Positions 8,891 to 17,297 of a stretch of 64,000 nucleotides of DNA are shown here, in pieces. How positions within the stretch are numbered: the stretch's first letter is position 1; each line of letters opens with the position of its first letter. The notes beneath the pieces were generated by a model, which did no database searches, was not told the DNA's origin, and saw only the letters and a program-made list of their open reading frames with translations. Source of the DNA: a bacterium (GTDB lineage Bacteria > Zhuqueibacterota > Zhuqueibacteria > Residuimicrobiales > Residuimicrobiaceae); NCBI GenBank assembly GCA_029565685.1, contig JAKQNR010000025.1, positions 62,001 to 126,000 on the forward strand, in the 5' to 3' direction. Both the position numbers and the translations under genes were made by a program.

Positions 8891-11362
8891 CTACGGCCGC
8901 TGACTCCACGGAATCTCCATATCCAGCTCTTTTGGAGCCGCGGGGATGTAATACAGATCGAATTTCATCCAGTCTTTGCCGCCCGGGGCATCGTACAGAT
9001 AGACCCGGGCGGTAAAGTCGTTCTTCACATCGGGTTGCTCAAAGATGAAGGGGTGGATCGGCCGCGAATAGAGATCCACGGGGATCACGGTCACCGGCTG
9101 CTGCGGCAGGGGGGTGAAAAATTCCGCCTCTTTGACCAACGGTCCGTCCCACTGCAGATGCTCGATCCAGTAGCGATCGCCTTTGATGTACAAAATATCG
9201 CGGCCGTCGATCTCCACCTCAAAGTGGAGGAACTTGACCGCACGGTCGCGGTGCTCTTGCAGGACCTGCGCGTAGCGCTGTTGCTGTCGGGCGAGCGTTT
9301 TTTCTATCTCTTTGTTGGTCGGCGCTTTGGCCAGCCGTTCTTCCGCCGCCAACCTGTCCCGCACCATCTCTTCCGCATTGCTGACAAGTTGATCGATGCC
9401 AAAGAGCTCATACTGGTATCCCGGAACCGCCTTGAACCGCTCGATGGTGCGGGTAAGGTGGGATAATGCGTGGACCAGGGAATCCCGCTGCGCCGGCGCC
9501 GGTTTTTCACGATAAGCGAAATAGGCGAACGCAGTTTCCACGTAAGAGATATTTGTCGCGATCAGCTGTCGTGTCATCTCCAGCGAGGTTTCGGTTTTGT
9601 CCGCCAGCGCCTGATCCGTGATGAGCGGTCGCGCCTCTTCGAACAGCTTTTGCATGCGGACCGCGGTGTCCAGGCCGTGATGCAGGTACATGAATGTTTC
9701 GTGTTGCCACGGCTTGCAGCGCAGATAGATCTCGTGGAGAAAGTCCATATGCTCGCGGCCATGATCCAATCCGGAATAGCCCATAGCCGGGAACTGGCCG
9801 ACGCGCATGTGGATAAAGGAATTGAATTTGCCGTAGGACACCGGTTCGATGTGCAGGCCATATTGGTAGGCGGTCGGTGACAGCAGATGGATGGCGGCCA
9901 TTTTTTCAGCCGCCTTGGCGCCGAAATGGATCGCGCAGTAATCGCGGGCGATGTCGTTGATGTCTTCGTTCAGGTTCCAGGACAGACGGTAGAGCACATA
10001 GCTGGTCATACTGCGCGTATTCCACGCGTCCATCCGTCCGCCGGCGAGAAAGCCGCTGCCGGTTACATTGTGCTCCGGCGATCGGGTGAAGGTCTGCAGT
10101 CCCGCCTGAAAATAGGCTGCGGGAAAGGTCGGAAAGATGTTTGATCCGGACCCTTCGTAATAATTCATCGTCTCGAAACCGACCAGAGTTCGATGGGGCG
10201 TGAGATTGAAGGTCGGATTGTAGGGTTGAAACCACCAGCGGTCCGCGGCGGTCACTTTCGGAATCAGATAGAGATTGCGCGTGGGGATCTCATCGGTGAA
10301 TATTTTCTTAAACACGTCCGGCTGATTGTGCTGTTCATAGGACACCAGGCTCCAGGTGAAATGAAAATAGGTTTTGTCGAACTCGCCGACCACGACGTCA
10401 TGTATCTTTTTGACAAACGTGCGAAACCGCGAATCCAGCGGCCAGAGACAGTCGGACGGTTCGTGCATCACGTCAAAGGCGCGATAGTCATCCCAGAATC
10501 CAGAGATGTCGTCATTGCACAGTTCGATGCCGTCGAGTTCCGGCAATGCGGTGAACAGCAGCCGGTACTTTTCCTGAAGCGCTTCCCAGAACAGCGAATC
10601 GCAGGGCGAGAGCGAAGCGCCGGTTTTTTCTATCAGCGAAGGGTGGAAGGTGAATTCGTTGGCAAAGCTGAAATACTTTAGATGCAGGCGGTGTGCATAG
10701 TCGATGAGCGTTTTGGTCTTCAGGCGGTTCTGCTCATTGCGCTCTCCTTCCGGTTGAGAATCCCATGGCGCCAGATCCAGCACCGCAGGGCCGGACACCC
10801 AATTGATAGAGTGACGCAAGGCGTTCTGCATCTCCTCTCGAGTTTCTCCGCCGCTGCCGCGACGGCCCCAGGCCAGACTGACCCGTATCGGCAGATCCGG
10901 TTTCCGTTTTGTCTGGATGGCCGGAAAACCCTTGAACACGCGCAATCGGTCCCATAGCCAATACAGTCCGTAGACATCGCCGATGAGAGAGCCGCCGGCG
11001 ACCACGATCACTTTTCGGCCGTTGATCTCGCGGGTGATGATCTCGTAGCCCTGCTCGTCGTCGATGCCCTGCAGCGAGAGCGTATGATTCTGCAGCAGCT
11101 TTTTGGTCAGACGGTTGCGTCCGGCATCGCCGACAAGGATGGCATGGGTAGCCGGCAGAACTTCATCCTCAGCCATGGCCAAGGAGAGGCCCGAGGCCGC
11201 TCCGGTTTCCTGCAGATCCCGGACAGCGACAGAGACAGCCTCGTCCTGCTGCAGGGCCTTGCTGCAGACGATGGTCCAGGATTCAGCGCTGAACGACGCT
11301 CCAAACCCGATTAAACTGCAGGCCCACAGGGCTTTCCAATGATGAACGATGACACCTATCAT
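8891..11362 (-). CDS. Secreted GH67-like protein (alpha-glucuronidase-related, putative)
   Basis: An 823-residue protein counted from ATG 11362, chosen because AAAGG sits about seven bases upstream and a Sec signal begins there (VHHWKALWACSLIGFGASFSAES). The N-terminal part contains IVVAGGSLIGDVYGLYWLWDRLR, the hallmark of the alpha/beta domain that precedes the barrel in GH20/GH67-type enzymes. The central part (LRHSINWVSGPAVLDLAPW, LDGIELCNDDISGFWDDYR, VGFETMNYYEGSG) fits a TIM barrel with acidic residues at the active site. A helical C-terminal part (about 560-720) and a beta domain follow. GH67 enzymes remove 4-O-methylglucuronate from xylan, but similarity is remote and the activity is unproven. 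The convergent isomerase-like gene ends 64 bases away. Confidence 0.6.
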   Translation of the reverse strand: MIGVIVHHWKALWACSLIGFGASFSAESWTIVCSKALQQDEAVSVAVRDLQETGAASGLSLAMAEDEVLPATHAILVGDAGRNRLTKKLLQNHTLSLQGIDDEQGYEIITREINGRKVIVVAGGSLIGDVYGLYWLWDRLRVFKGFPAIQTKRKPDLPIRVSLAWGRRGSGGETREEMQNALRHSINWVSGPAVLDLAPWDSQPEGERNEQNRLKTKTLIDYAHRLHLKYFSFANEFTFHPSLIEKTGASLSPCDSLFWEALQEKYRLLFTALPELDGIELCNDDISGFWDDYRAFDVMHEPSDCLWPLDSRFRTFVKKIHDVVVGEFDKTYFHFTWSLVSYEQHNQPDVFKKIFTDEIPTRNLYLIPKVTAADRWWFQPYNPTFNLTPHRTLVGFETMNYYEGSGSNIFPTFPAAYFQAGLQTFTRSPEHNVTGSGFLAGGRMDAWNTRSMTSYVLYRLSWNLNEDINDIARDYCAIHFGAKAAEKMAAIHLLSPTAYQYGLHIEPVSYGKFNSFIHMRVGQFPAMGYSGLDHGREHMDFLHEIYLRCKPWQHETFMYLHHGLDTAVRMQKLFEEARPLITDQALADKTETSLEMTRQLIATNISYVETAFAYFAYREKPAPAQRDSLVHALSHLTRTIERFKAVPGYQYELFGIDQLVSNAEEMVRDRLAAEERLAKAPTNKEIEKTLARQQQRYAQVLQEHRDRAVKFLHFEVEIDGRDILYIKGDRYWIEHLQWDGPLVKEAEFFTPLPQQPVTVIPVDLYSRPIHPFIFEQPDVKNDFTARVYLYDAPGGKDWMKFDLYYIPAAPKELDMEIPWSQRP

Positions 11363-11524
11363 ATCCTGACCTTTCTGCTTATGAGGGACTGCTGCCGGGC
11401 GCAGCGTGTTCCTGATGCTTGGGGTGATTCCAACGACATTCCCGACGCTCGAACCGTTGCTTTCACCCATCTGAACAAACAGACAAAAAAGCGAAATGGA
11501 ATTTTTTAGTCCCCCTGTTCCACT

Positions 11525-12598
11525 TCAGGGTTCGGCCGGCTTGCTTCTCAGTTCTTTATCCAAGAACTGATAAGCGGCCTCTCTGATTTCAGGCGGAAAA
11601 TCATGCCCTGTATCCGGATTGACCATGATCAGTTTGTCGCTTGCTCGAAAAAGAGTGTAAACCGGTTTGGCGGCATACACACAATCATACACACCCGAAA
11701 CCTGAAAGTTATCGTCCCTGAGCGGCGCGTTGATGAAAACAGCACGGGGAGCGATGGCTGTCAGCACGTCGGAAAAATCGAACGGCATTTTTGCTGGGTC
11801 CTTGTCAAAGAGGTGGGCGATTCTGGGCATATAGCCCTGGTGGCTCCAGCCGGTCAGGTCGCCGCCGTTATATTTAAAAAAGGAGTTGAATCCGCAGCTG
11901 CTGACCACCGCTTTGATGCGGCGGTCGAATGCTGAAACAAAAAGGGCGTTATGGCCGCCGAGAGAATGGCCGATGCATCCGATTCGGAGCGGATCCACCT
12001 CGCGTAAAGACTGCAACAGATCGACCGCAGCCATATGGTTCCAGATCCCCTTCATGGTCGCACTCTGATAGCCGTGCTGGTAGGGGTCATAGACATAGTC
12101 GCCGAAATTCGGATAATCCGGCGCCAACGTCACATATCCCCGGTCGGCCAGTTCAAGCGCGTAATGCAGATTGGCCTGTCCGCTGACCCCGGCAGGTTCA
12201 CCCTTGCCGGTTTTCGTGGTCTGATGCAGGCAGAGAATGGCCGGCACAGGGCCTGTTAAATTTTGCGGCATGAGCAGATAGGCAGGAACCCGGTCATCCT
12301 TTTCAGCGGCATAGGTGATTGCAAGCCTTCTGACGTTTCCGACTGTTTCCTCCCTGAGCAGTTGAAACGCAGGAGCGACTTTTTGTCCGGCATTCGGCAA
12401 TGGTCCCATAACCTCCTGCATGGCGGCAAGAATACGCATGCGTGGTGTTTCCCACTGCTCTGCCGGGCGGGGCGCCGGACGTCTACCGGATAAGCCGGTA
12501 GACGTCCCATTCAGCGAAAATAGATCAGGCGATGCGACAAACGCCTGCAGCGCCATGAAAAGCAGAGGGGCTGAGAGCAGGCAACAGGTCTTTTTCAT
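11525..12598 (-). CDS. Secreted alpha/beta-hydrolase, acetyl-xylan-esterase/dienelactone-hydrolase type
   Basis: A protein of 357 residues with a Sec signal (MKKTCCLLSAPLLFMALQAF). The nucleophile elbow is IGCIGHSLGGHNALF, with Ser in GHSLGG; the acid is probably the Asp in ALRDDNFQVSG; the His is in NPDTGHDFPPE. VPAYLLMPQNL and ILCLHQTTKTGKGEPAG are typical of the family that includes acetyl xylan esterases (CE7-like) and large dienelactone-hydrolase-like esterases. It probably removes acetyl or feruloyl groups from polysaccharide in the periplasm or outside. It lies upstream of the GH67-like gene on the same strand, a sensible pairing for xylan, with about 160 bases between them. A good promoter sits at 12661-12689. 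Confidence 0.78.
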   Translation of the reverse strand: MKKTCCLLSAPLLFMALQAFVASPDLFSLNGTSTGLSGRRPAPRPAEQWETPRMRILAAMQEVMGPLPNAGQKVAPAFQLLREETVGNVRRLAITYAAEKDDRVPAYLLMPQNLTGPVPAILCLHQTTKTGKGEPAGVSGQANLHYALELADRGYVTLAPDYPNFGDYVYDPYQHGYQSATMKGIWNHMAAVDLLQSLREVDPLRIGCIGHSLGGHNALFVSAFDRRIKAVVSSCGFNSFFKYNGGDLTGWSHQGYMPRIAHLFDKDPAKMPFDFSDVLTAIAPRAVFINAPLRDDNFQVSGVYDCVYAAKPVYTLFRASDKLIMVNPDTGHDFPPEIREAAYQFLDKELRSKPAEP

Positions 12599-12660
12599 AT
12601 CGGTCTTCTTTCAAACTTTACATCTTTGACCACCGTCTGTGCACTGCCGTTGTTTTACTG

Positions 12661-12689
12661 AATATAGTATGTTATGGAGTCGTGGTCAA
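12661..12689 (-). promoter_or_regulatory. Sigma-70-like promoter for the esterase gene
   Basis: On the minus strand TTGACC (12684-12689) is followed after exactly 17 bases by TATATT (12661-12666). Transcription would begin near 12654, giving a leader of about 55 bases before ATG 12598. Confidence 0.65.
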
Positions 12690-12788
12690 GCGATTTTGGG
12701 CAACAGGGCCGCCCGGCAAACGACTAGGCCGCTTTCCAGCCAGGACGTGGAAGCGACGGCGGTGCCTGGGCTTTTTTTCAGAAATAGT

Positions 12789-12817
12789 TTGATTTTCATC
12801 CCCTGGTTGGCTATTTT
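12789..12817 (+). promoter_or_regulatory. Promoter for the DUF6067-like gene
   Basis: TTGATT at 12789-12794, a 17-base spacer, then TATTTT at 12812-12817, with TTGGC directly before the -10. The same TTGGC precedes the -10 boxes at 24085, 36458 and 55881. Transcription would begin near 12824, about 150 bases before ATG 12974. The 375-base gap 12599-12973 between the divergent genes contains this and the opposing promoter; I see nothing else in it. Confidence 0.5.
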
Positions 12818-12973
12818 CTTTGCAATTCAGCGGCCGATGCCGAGCAGCCTGATGATCGCCAGATCAAGAGCCGGTCGGCTTTGGATGCGCCGGAAAGCAG
12901 GGAAACGGCGGCATGGCCGGCGGCCGATAAAAACCGATCCAGCTTATTTTGGCATGACACTCCGGACAAACCT

Positions 12974-15900
12974 ATGCGAAATTCAGGCAAAATCTTCTCG
13001 GTGTTATTTATGATGACAGGCGTTCTGGCAGGAGCGAAAATCCCGCAAAATGTTTTCAAACCAACCGCTGAATGCTACACAACGGGAAATTGGACAGCCG
13101 ACACTCTGGGCAATCACCGGGTGGTTGTTCGCGTAGCAGATCCCGCCCAGGCGGTCTATGTCAAAATCCCCTGGCGCAGGAGCGACGCCGATCCTGGGAA
13201 AAAGGGGGTGCTTCTCACCCACGCACAGACCAACACCCTCATCCGCAATATCTATCTCAAAGAGATCAATCAGGAATATGGCGAAATCATCTTTGAGCCC
13301 TCCTTCGGCGCCGGCGACTACCATGTCTATTATTTGCCCTATCAAAGAGAGGGCATGTTATACTGGGGCCAGGTAAAATACCTCGCCTCCTCTTCCAATG
13401 CGGATAAACAGTGGTTGGATGCCGCCGTTGCTTCCGTTGACCTGCGTCCGGGGAGCGAGCCCGCCGGCTTGCCGCACGCCGAGGTGGTCGAGTTTCAGTC
13501 CAGGACCTTGCATGACAGCTTTTATCCCATGGAGATCATCGCCACCGCGGCTGAAGTCGAGGAAATGATCGATACGCACGGCGAGGACGGCTATCTGCTT
13601 TTTGCTGAAGACAGAAAATATCCCATTCGGATGAACCATTTTTTGCCCTACCGCTGGGTGGAGATGGCGGGACAGACAGAGTTCCGGGCAAAGGCGTGCA
13701 AGAATGAATATTATTCTTTCCAGATCGGCCTCTTCGCCTTTCAAGAAAAACTCGAAAACGTCAAAATCATTTTCAATGATTTAAAGGGAACAAAAAATGC
13801 AGTGATTCCACACACCTGCTTTGAATCCATTCATCTCGACGGCAAAGATTGGCAGGGCCGGGAGATCGTGAAAAAAATATCCGTTGAGCGTGGCCAGGTC
13901 AAGCCGGTGTGGATTTCCATCGACCTTCCTGAAACAACGGCGCCGGACACTTATACCGGCCTGATCTCCATTCGTCCGGCAAATCGACGCGAAAAGCAGA
14001 TTCGGCTTACGCTGGTGATCAACGATTCCATCGCTGTGGATCGTGGCGACAATGAGCCTTGGAGGCACTCCCGATTGCGCTGGCTGAACTCGCAGATCGC
14101 CCAGGATGATGAAATTGTCAAGCCTTTTATTCCCTTGAAGAAACAGGGCAATACCCTTCACTGCCTCGGCAGGAGCGTCAGGGTTCAGCAGGACGGCCTT
14201 CTCAGCTCCATCAAGAGCTATTTTTCTTCCTCTGTGACCAGGTCGAACGGCTCGGCCAGGGAAATCCTCAGTCGACCTGTGTCGTTTGGCGTGTTTCAAA
14301 ACCATCGCCCGGTTGAATGGCAGTCGGAAAAAATGGCTTTTACCAAACAGACGGATGGAGCGGTGGAGTGGGAATTCGTCAGCCAGGCGCCTCCTCTGCG
14401 GCTGGAGGGCGCGGCGTGTATGGAATTCGATGGGCGGATTGAATATAGAGTGGAACTGAGCAGCGATGCGACGATTCTCCTGGATGATATCGTGCTGAAA
14501 ATTCCCATGGACCGGAATGTGGCCAAATATGCGATGGGGATGCATCTCCAGGGCGGCCTGCGGCCGGATCAGTACAGCTGGAAATGGAACGCCGACAGAA
14601 ACCAGGACAATATCTGGATCGGCGACGTCAACGCCGGGCTGCAGCTGCAGCTCAAGGGGGCAAACTATGAACGGCCCCTGGTGAACATCCATTACCATCA
14701 TCGCAAGATCAAACTGCCCGATAGCTGGCATAATGATGGAAACGGCGGCTGCGCCTTTCAGGAAGAGGGCTCTTCGCTGGTGTTGGCCGCCTACACCGGC
14801 AGGCGCCTGATTCGAGCGGATGAGAAAGTGACGTTCATTTTTTCCTTCCTGATCACCCCTTTCAAGCCGATCAACACCGATGCGCAATGGAGTGAGAGAT
14901 ATTATCATTCTCATCCCGCGCATCCGCTGCCGGACGTCGACAGCATGGTCGCTTCAGGCGCCAATGTCATCAACATTCACCAAGCCACTTATCTGAACCC
15001 CTTTATCAACTATCCTTTTTACCAGGTGGCGGAGTTGAAACGCATCGTGGAACAGGCCCATGCAAAAAAGGCGTTGTTGAAAATTTATTACACCGTTCGT
15101 GAAATGTCGAATCATATCTCAGAAATGTACGCCCTTAGAAGTCTGGATGATGAGATCTTTGCCGATGGACCCGGCCAGGGCGATGCCTGGCTGCAGGAGC
15201 ATCTGTACGATCACTATATTCCCGCTTGGTATGATCTCTCGGTGCGCGACGCCGCCATCATCACCTCCGGCATGTCGCGTCTGCACAACTATTATCTCGA
15301 AGGATTGGATTGGCTGAGCAAACAAACGGCCATCGATGGGCTGTATCTGGATGACGTGGCGTATGACCGAACCGTGATGAAACGAGCGCGAAAAATTCTC
15401 GACCGGAACAGGCCCAACGCCCGCATCGATCTGCACTCCTGGAACCATTATAACGAGGTGGCCGGTTTCGCCAGCAACGCCAATCTTTACATGGAAAATT
15501 TGCCTTACATTGACCGGCTGTGGTTCGGCGAGGTTTTTGATTACGAAACCACCTCCCCCGATTACTGGCTCGTCGAAATTTCCGGAATCCCCTTTGGCCT
15601 GATGGGAGAAATGCTCGGAGACGACCGCGGCGGCAATGTGTATCGCGGCATGGTCTATGGGATGACCAACCGGTTGCCGTGGTCCGGCGATCCGCGAAAT
15701 TTGTGGAACCTGTGGGATGCTTTCGGCATGCAGGGCAGCGAGATGATCGGCTATTGGGATGCGCAGGCGCCGGTCAAAACCAACCAGAAAGATATTTTGG
15801 CCACAGCCTATGTGAAGAAAAACAAAGCCCTGATCGCCATCGCCAGCTGGAACAAAACCCGGCAAAAGGTGAAGCTGACGATCGATTGGAAAAAGCTGGG

Positions 15901-16036
15901 CATGGACGCGAAAAAAGCAGAGATCACGGCGCCCGAGGTGGAGCATTTTCAGTCCGACGCGCGGTACGCGGTGACCGATGCCATCCCCATCGATCCTGCA
16001 AAAGGGGTGTTGTTGATCATTCAGGAGCAGCGATGA
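12974..16036 (+). CDS. Secreted DUF6067/GH123-like glycoside hydrolase
   Basis: A 1020-residue protein from ATG 12974, where a short Sec signal begins (KIFSVLFMMTGVLAGA). The first 300 residues are beta-rich. About residues 240-330 contain CKNEYYSFQIGLFAFQ and WISIDLPETTAPDTYTGLI, the N-terminal sandwich seen in GH123 and DUF6067 proteins. WRHSRLRWLNSQIAQDDEIV follows and is also typical. The second half is a TIM barrel: ANVINIHQATYLNPFINYPF, KALLKIYYTVREMSNH, DGLYLDDVAYDR with two Asp likely at the active site, and ARIDLHSWNHYN. GH123 includes beta-N-acetylgalactosaminidases, but the true substrate is unknown. Its stop overlaps the next start (ATGA at 16033-16036), so the SGNH esterase is translationally coupled and presumably acts on the same glycan. 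Confidence 0.72.
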   Translation: MRNSGKIFSVLFMMTGVLAGAKIPQNVFKPTAECYTTGNWTADTLGNHRVVVRVADPAQAVYVKIPWRRSDADPGKKGVLLTHAQTNTLIRNIYLKEINQEYGEIIFEPSFGAGDYHVYYLPYQREGMLYWGQVKYLASSSNADKQWLDAAVASVDLRPGSEPAGLPHAEVVEFQSRTLHDSFYPMEIIATAAEVEEMIDTHGEDGYLLFAEDRKYPIRMNHFLPYRWVEMAGQTEFRAKACKNEYYSFQIGLFAFQEKLENVKIIFNDLKGTKNAVIPHTCFESIHLDGKDWQGREIVKKISVERGQVKPVWISIDLPETTAPDTYTGLISIRPANRREKQIRLTLVINDSIAVDRGDNEPWRHSRLRWLNSQIAQDDEIVKPFIPLKKQGNTLHCLGRSVRVQQDGLLSSIKSYFSSSVTRSNGSAREILSRPVSFGVFQNHRPVEWQSEKMAFTKQTDGAVEWEFVSQAPPLRLEGAACMEFDGRIEYRVELSSDATILLDDIVLKIPMDRNVAKYAMGMHLQGGLRPDQYSWKWNADRNQDNIWIGDVNAGLQLQLKGANYERPLVNIHYHHRKIKLPDSWHNDGNGGCAFQEEGSSLVLAAYTGRRLIRADEKVTFIFSFLITPFKPINTDAQWSERYYHSHPAHPLPDVDSMVASGANVINIHQATYLNPFINYPFYQVAELKRIVEQAHAKKALLKIYYTVREMSNHISEMYALRSLDDEIFADGPGQGDAWLQEHLYDHYIPAWYDLSVRDAAIITSGMSRLHNYYLEGLDWLSKQTAIDGLYLDDVAYDRTVMKRARKILDRNRPNARIDLHSWNHYNEVAGFASNANLYMENLPYIDRLWFGEVFDYETTSPDYWLVEISGIPFGLMGEMLGDDRGGNVYRGMVYGMTNRLPWSGDPRNLWNLWDAFGMQGSEMIGYWDAQAPVKTNQKDILATAYVKKNKALIAIASWNKTRQKVKLTIDWKKLGMDAKKAEITAPEVEHFQSDARYAVTDAIPIDPAKGVLLIIQEQR

Positions 16037-17139
16037 GCGTTCAAAGCAAAGGGCGCCGGTTGCGCGCGGTGCTGCTGGCGTGGATTCCGCTGTTTTCCGC
16101 AACCGCGCAGACGGATAGCGTGCCATGGCACTGGGTCAACGCTGAAAGCCTGACCGTGGCCGGACAGGGATGGCGGGATACGCAGCTGCCTTTCGATCGG
16201 CTGCCGGCAAAGGCCGAAGCGCTGGTGAGACCGGCGGTGTGGAATCTGAGCCGCAACACCGCCGGCGTCTGTATCCGCTTTCTCAGCGATGCCACAGAGC
16301 TGAAAGTCCGTTGGACGCTGTTGAATAAAAATCTGGCCTTGCCGCATATGCCGGCCACCGGCGTCAGCGGCCTGGATTTGTATGTGAAACACGAAGGACG
16401 GTGGATTTGGCTGGGGTCCGGCAGGCCGGAAAAATTTCCCGACAATGAAGTGACGCTGTTCTCCGGCATTCCGGCGGGCAAGCGTGAGTATGTGGTGTAT
16501 TTGCCGCTTTACAACGGCGCGATCAAAGTAGAGTTGGGCATCGAACCCGGCTTTGCTCTGGAGCCCGCACCGGCTTACTCCACGCCGTCGGTGGTCTGGT
16601 ACGGCACGTCGATCACCCAGGGAGGGTGCGCCTCCCGTCCCGGCATGGCGGCGAGCAATATCCTCAGCCGGAGAATGGACAGAGAGTTCATCAATCTGGG
16701 GTTTTCCGGAAACGGTCTCATGGAGCCGGAGATGGCTCATCTGCTGGCCGAACTGAATCCCGCGCTTTATATGCTGGCCAATCTGGAGAACGTCAAAGCA
16801 GAGCAGGTCTATGATCGGACCATCGCGTTTGTTGGAATTTTGCGCGCCGCGCATCCGCGAACGCCCATTCTTCTGGTGGAGCCGGTCCGCTTCAGTCACG
16901 CCTTTCTCCAGCCGGATGTCAACCGTGATATTTTGCTGAAACGGACCGAACTGCGCCGGGCGTTTGAAATCCTTCTGCGTAACGGCGTCAATGGCCTTCA
17001 CTATATGTACGGCGACCCGCTGTACGGAGAGGATGGCGAGGCGGCGGTGGATGGCGTGCATGCCACTGACCTCGGCTTTCTGCGTCAGGCGGATGCTCTG
17101 GAACCCGTGCTCAGGCAGCTGTTGGAGAACAGCCGCTGA
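16033..17139 (+). CDS. Secreted SGNH-hydrolase family esterase
   Basis: A 368-residue protein starting at ATG 16033, overlapping the upstream stop by four bases, with AGGAG just ahead. It has a Sec signal (VLLAWIPLFSATAQ). An N-terminal beta domain (about 30-185) precedes the catalytic part: VVWYGTSITQGGCASRPG with the nucleophile Ser, INLGFSGNGLMEPEMA with the oxyanion Gly, ANLENVKAE at the position of block III Asn, and DGVHATDLGF with the Asp and His of the triad. This architecture is that of bacterial carbohydrate esterases such as CE20-like enzymes. Together with the DUF6067-like enzyme it forms a two-gene unit for an acetylated polysaccharide. Confidence 0.82.
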   Translation: MSVQSKGRRLRAVLLAWIPLFSATAQTDSVPWHWVNAESLTVAGQGWRDTQLPFDRLPAKAEALVRPAVWNLSRNTAGVCIRFLSDATELKVRWTLLNKNLALPHMPATGVSGLDLYVKHEGRWIWLGSGRPEKFPDNEVTLFSGIPAGKREYVVYLPLYNGAIKVELGIEPGFALEPAPAYSTPSVVWYGTSITQGGCASRPGMAASNILSRRMDREFINLGFSGNGLMEPEMAHLLAELNPALYMLANLENVKAEQVYDRTIAFVGILRAAHPRTPILLVEPVRFSHAFLQPDVNRDILLKRTELRRAFEILLRNGVNGLHYMYGDPLYGEDGEAAVDGVHATDLGFLRQADALEPVLRQLLENSR

Positions 17140-17297
17140 ATCCTGCCGGCGTAGGTCTTGCCTTCAGGCGGCGCACCGGCGCTTATGCCAGCTGCAAATT
17201 CTGTTCCGCCCTCGCTTTTCTGTCAGCCTGGTCAAAATCAAACAGCTTTGCACCGCGTTCGGCCACAAGGGCGTTTTTCGCGGCGCAAAGCGGCTGA

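Noticed and set aside
12598-12974. Reading the DUF6067-like protein from an upstream in-frame ATG at 12881
   Set aside because: The extra 31 residues are polar and would bury the signal peptide that starts at 12974.
13781-14923. A 380-codon minus-strand frame opposite the DUF6067-like gene
   Set aside because: Shadow frame with no recognisable features; the + strand protein is continuous and family-like.
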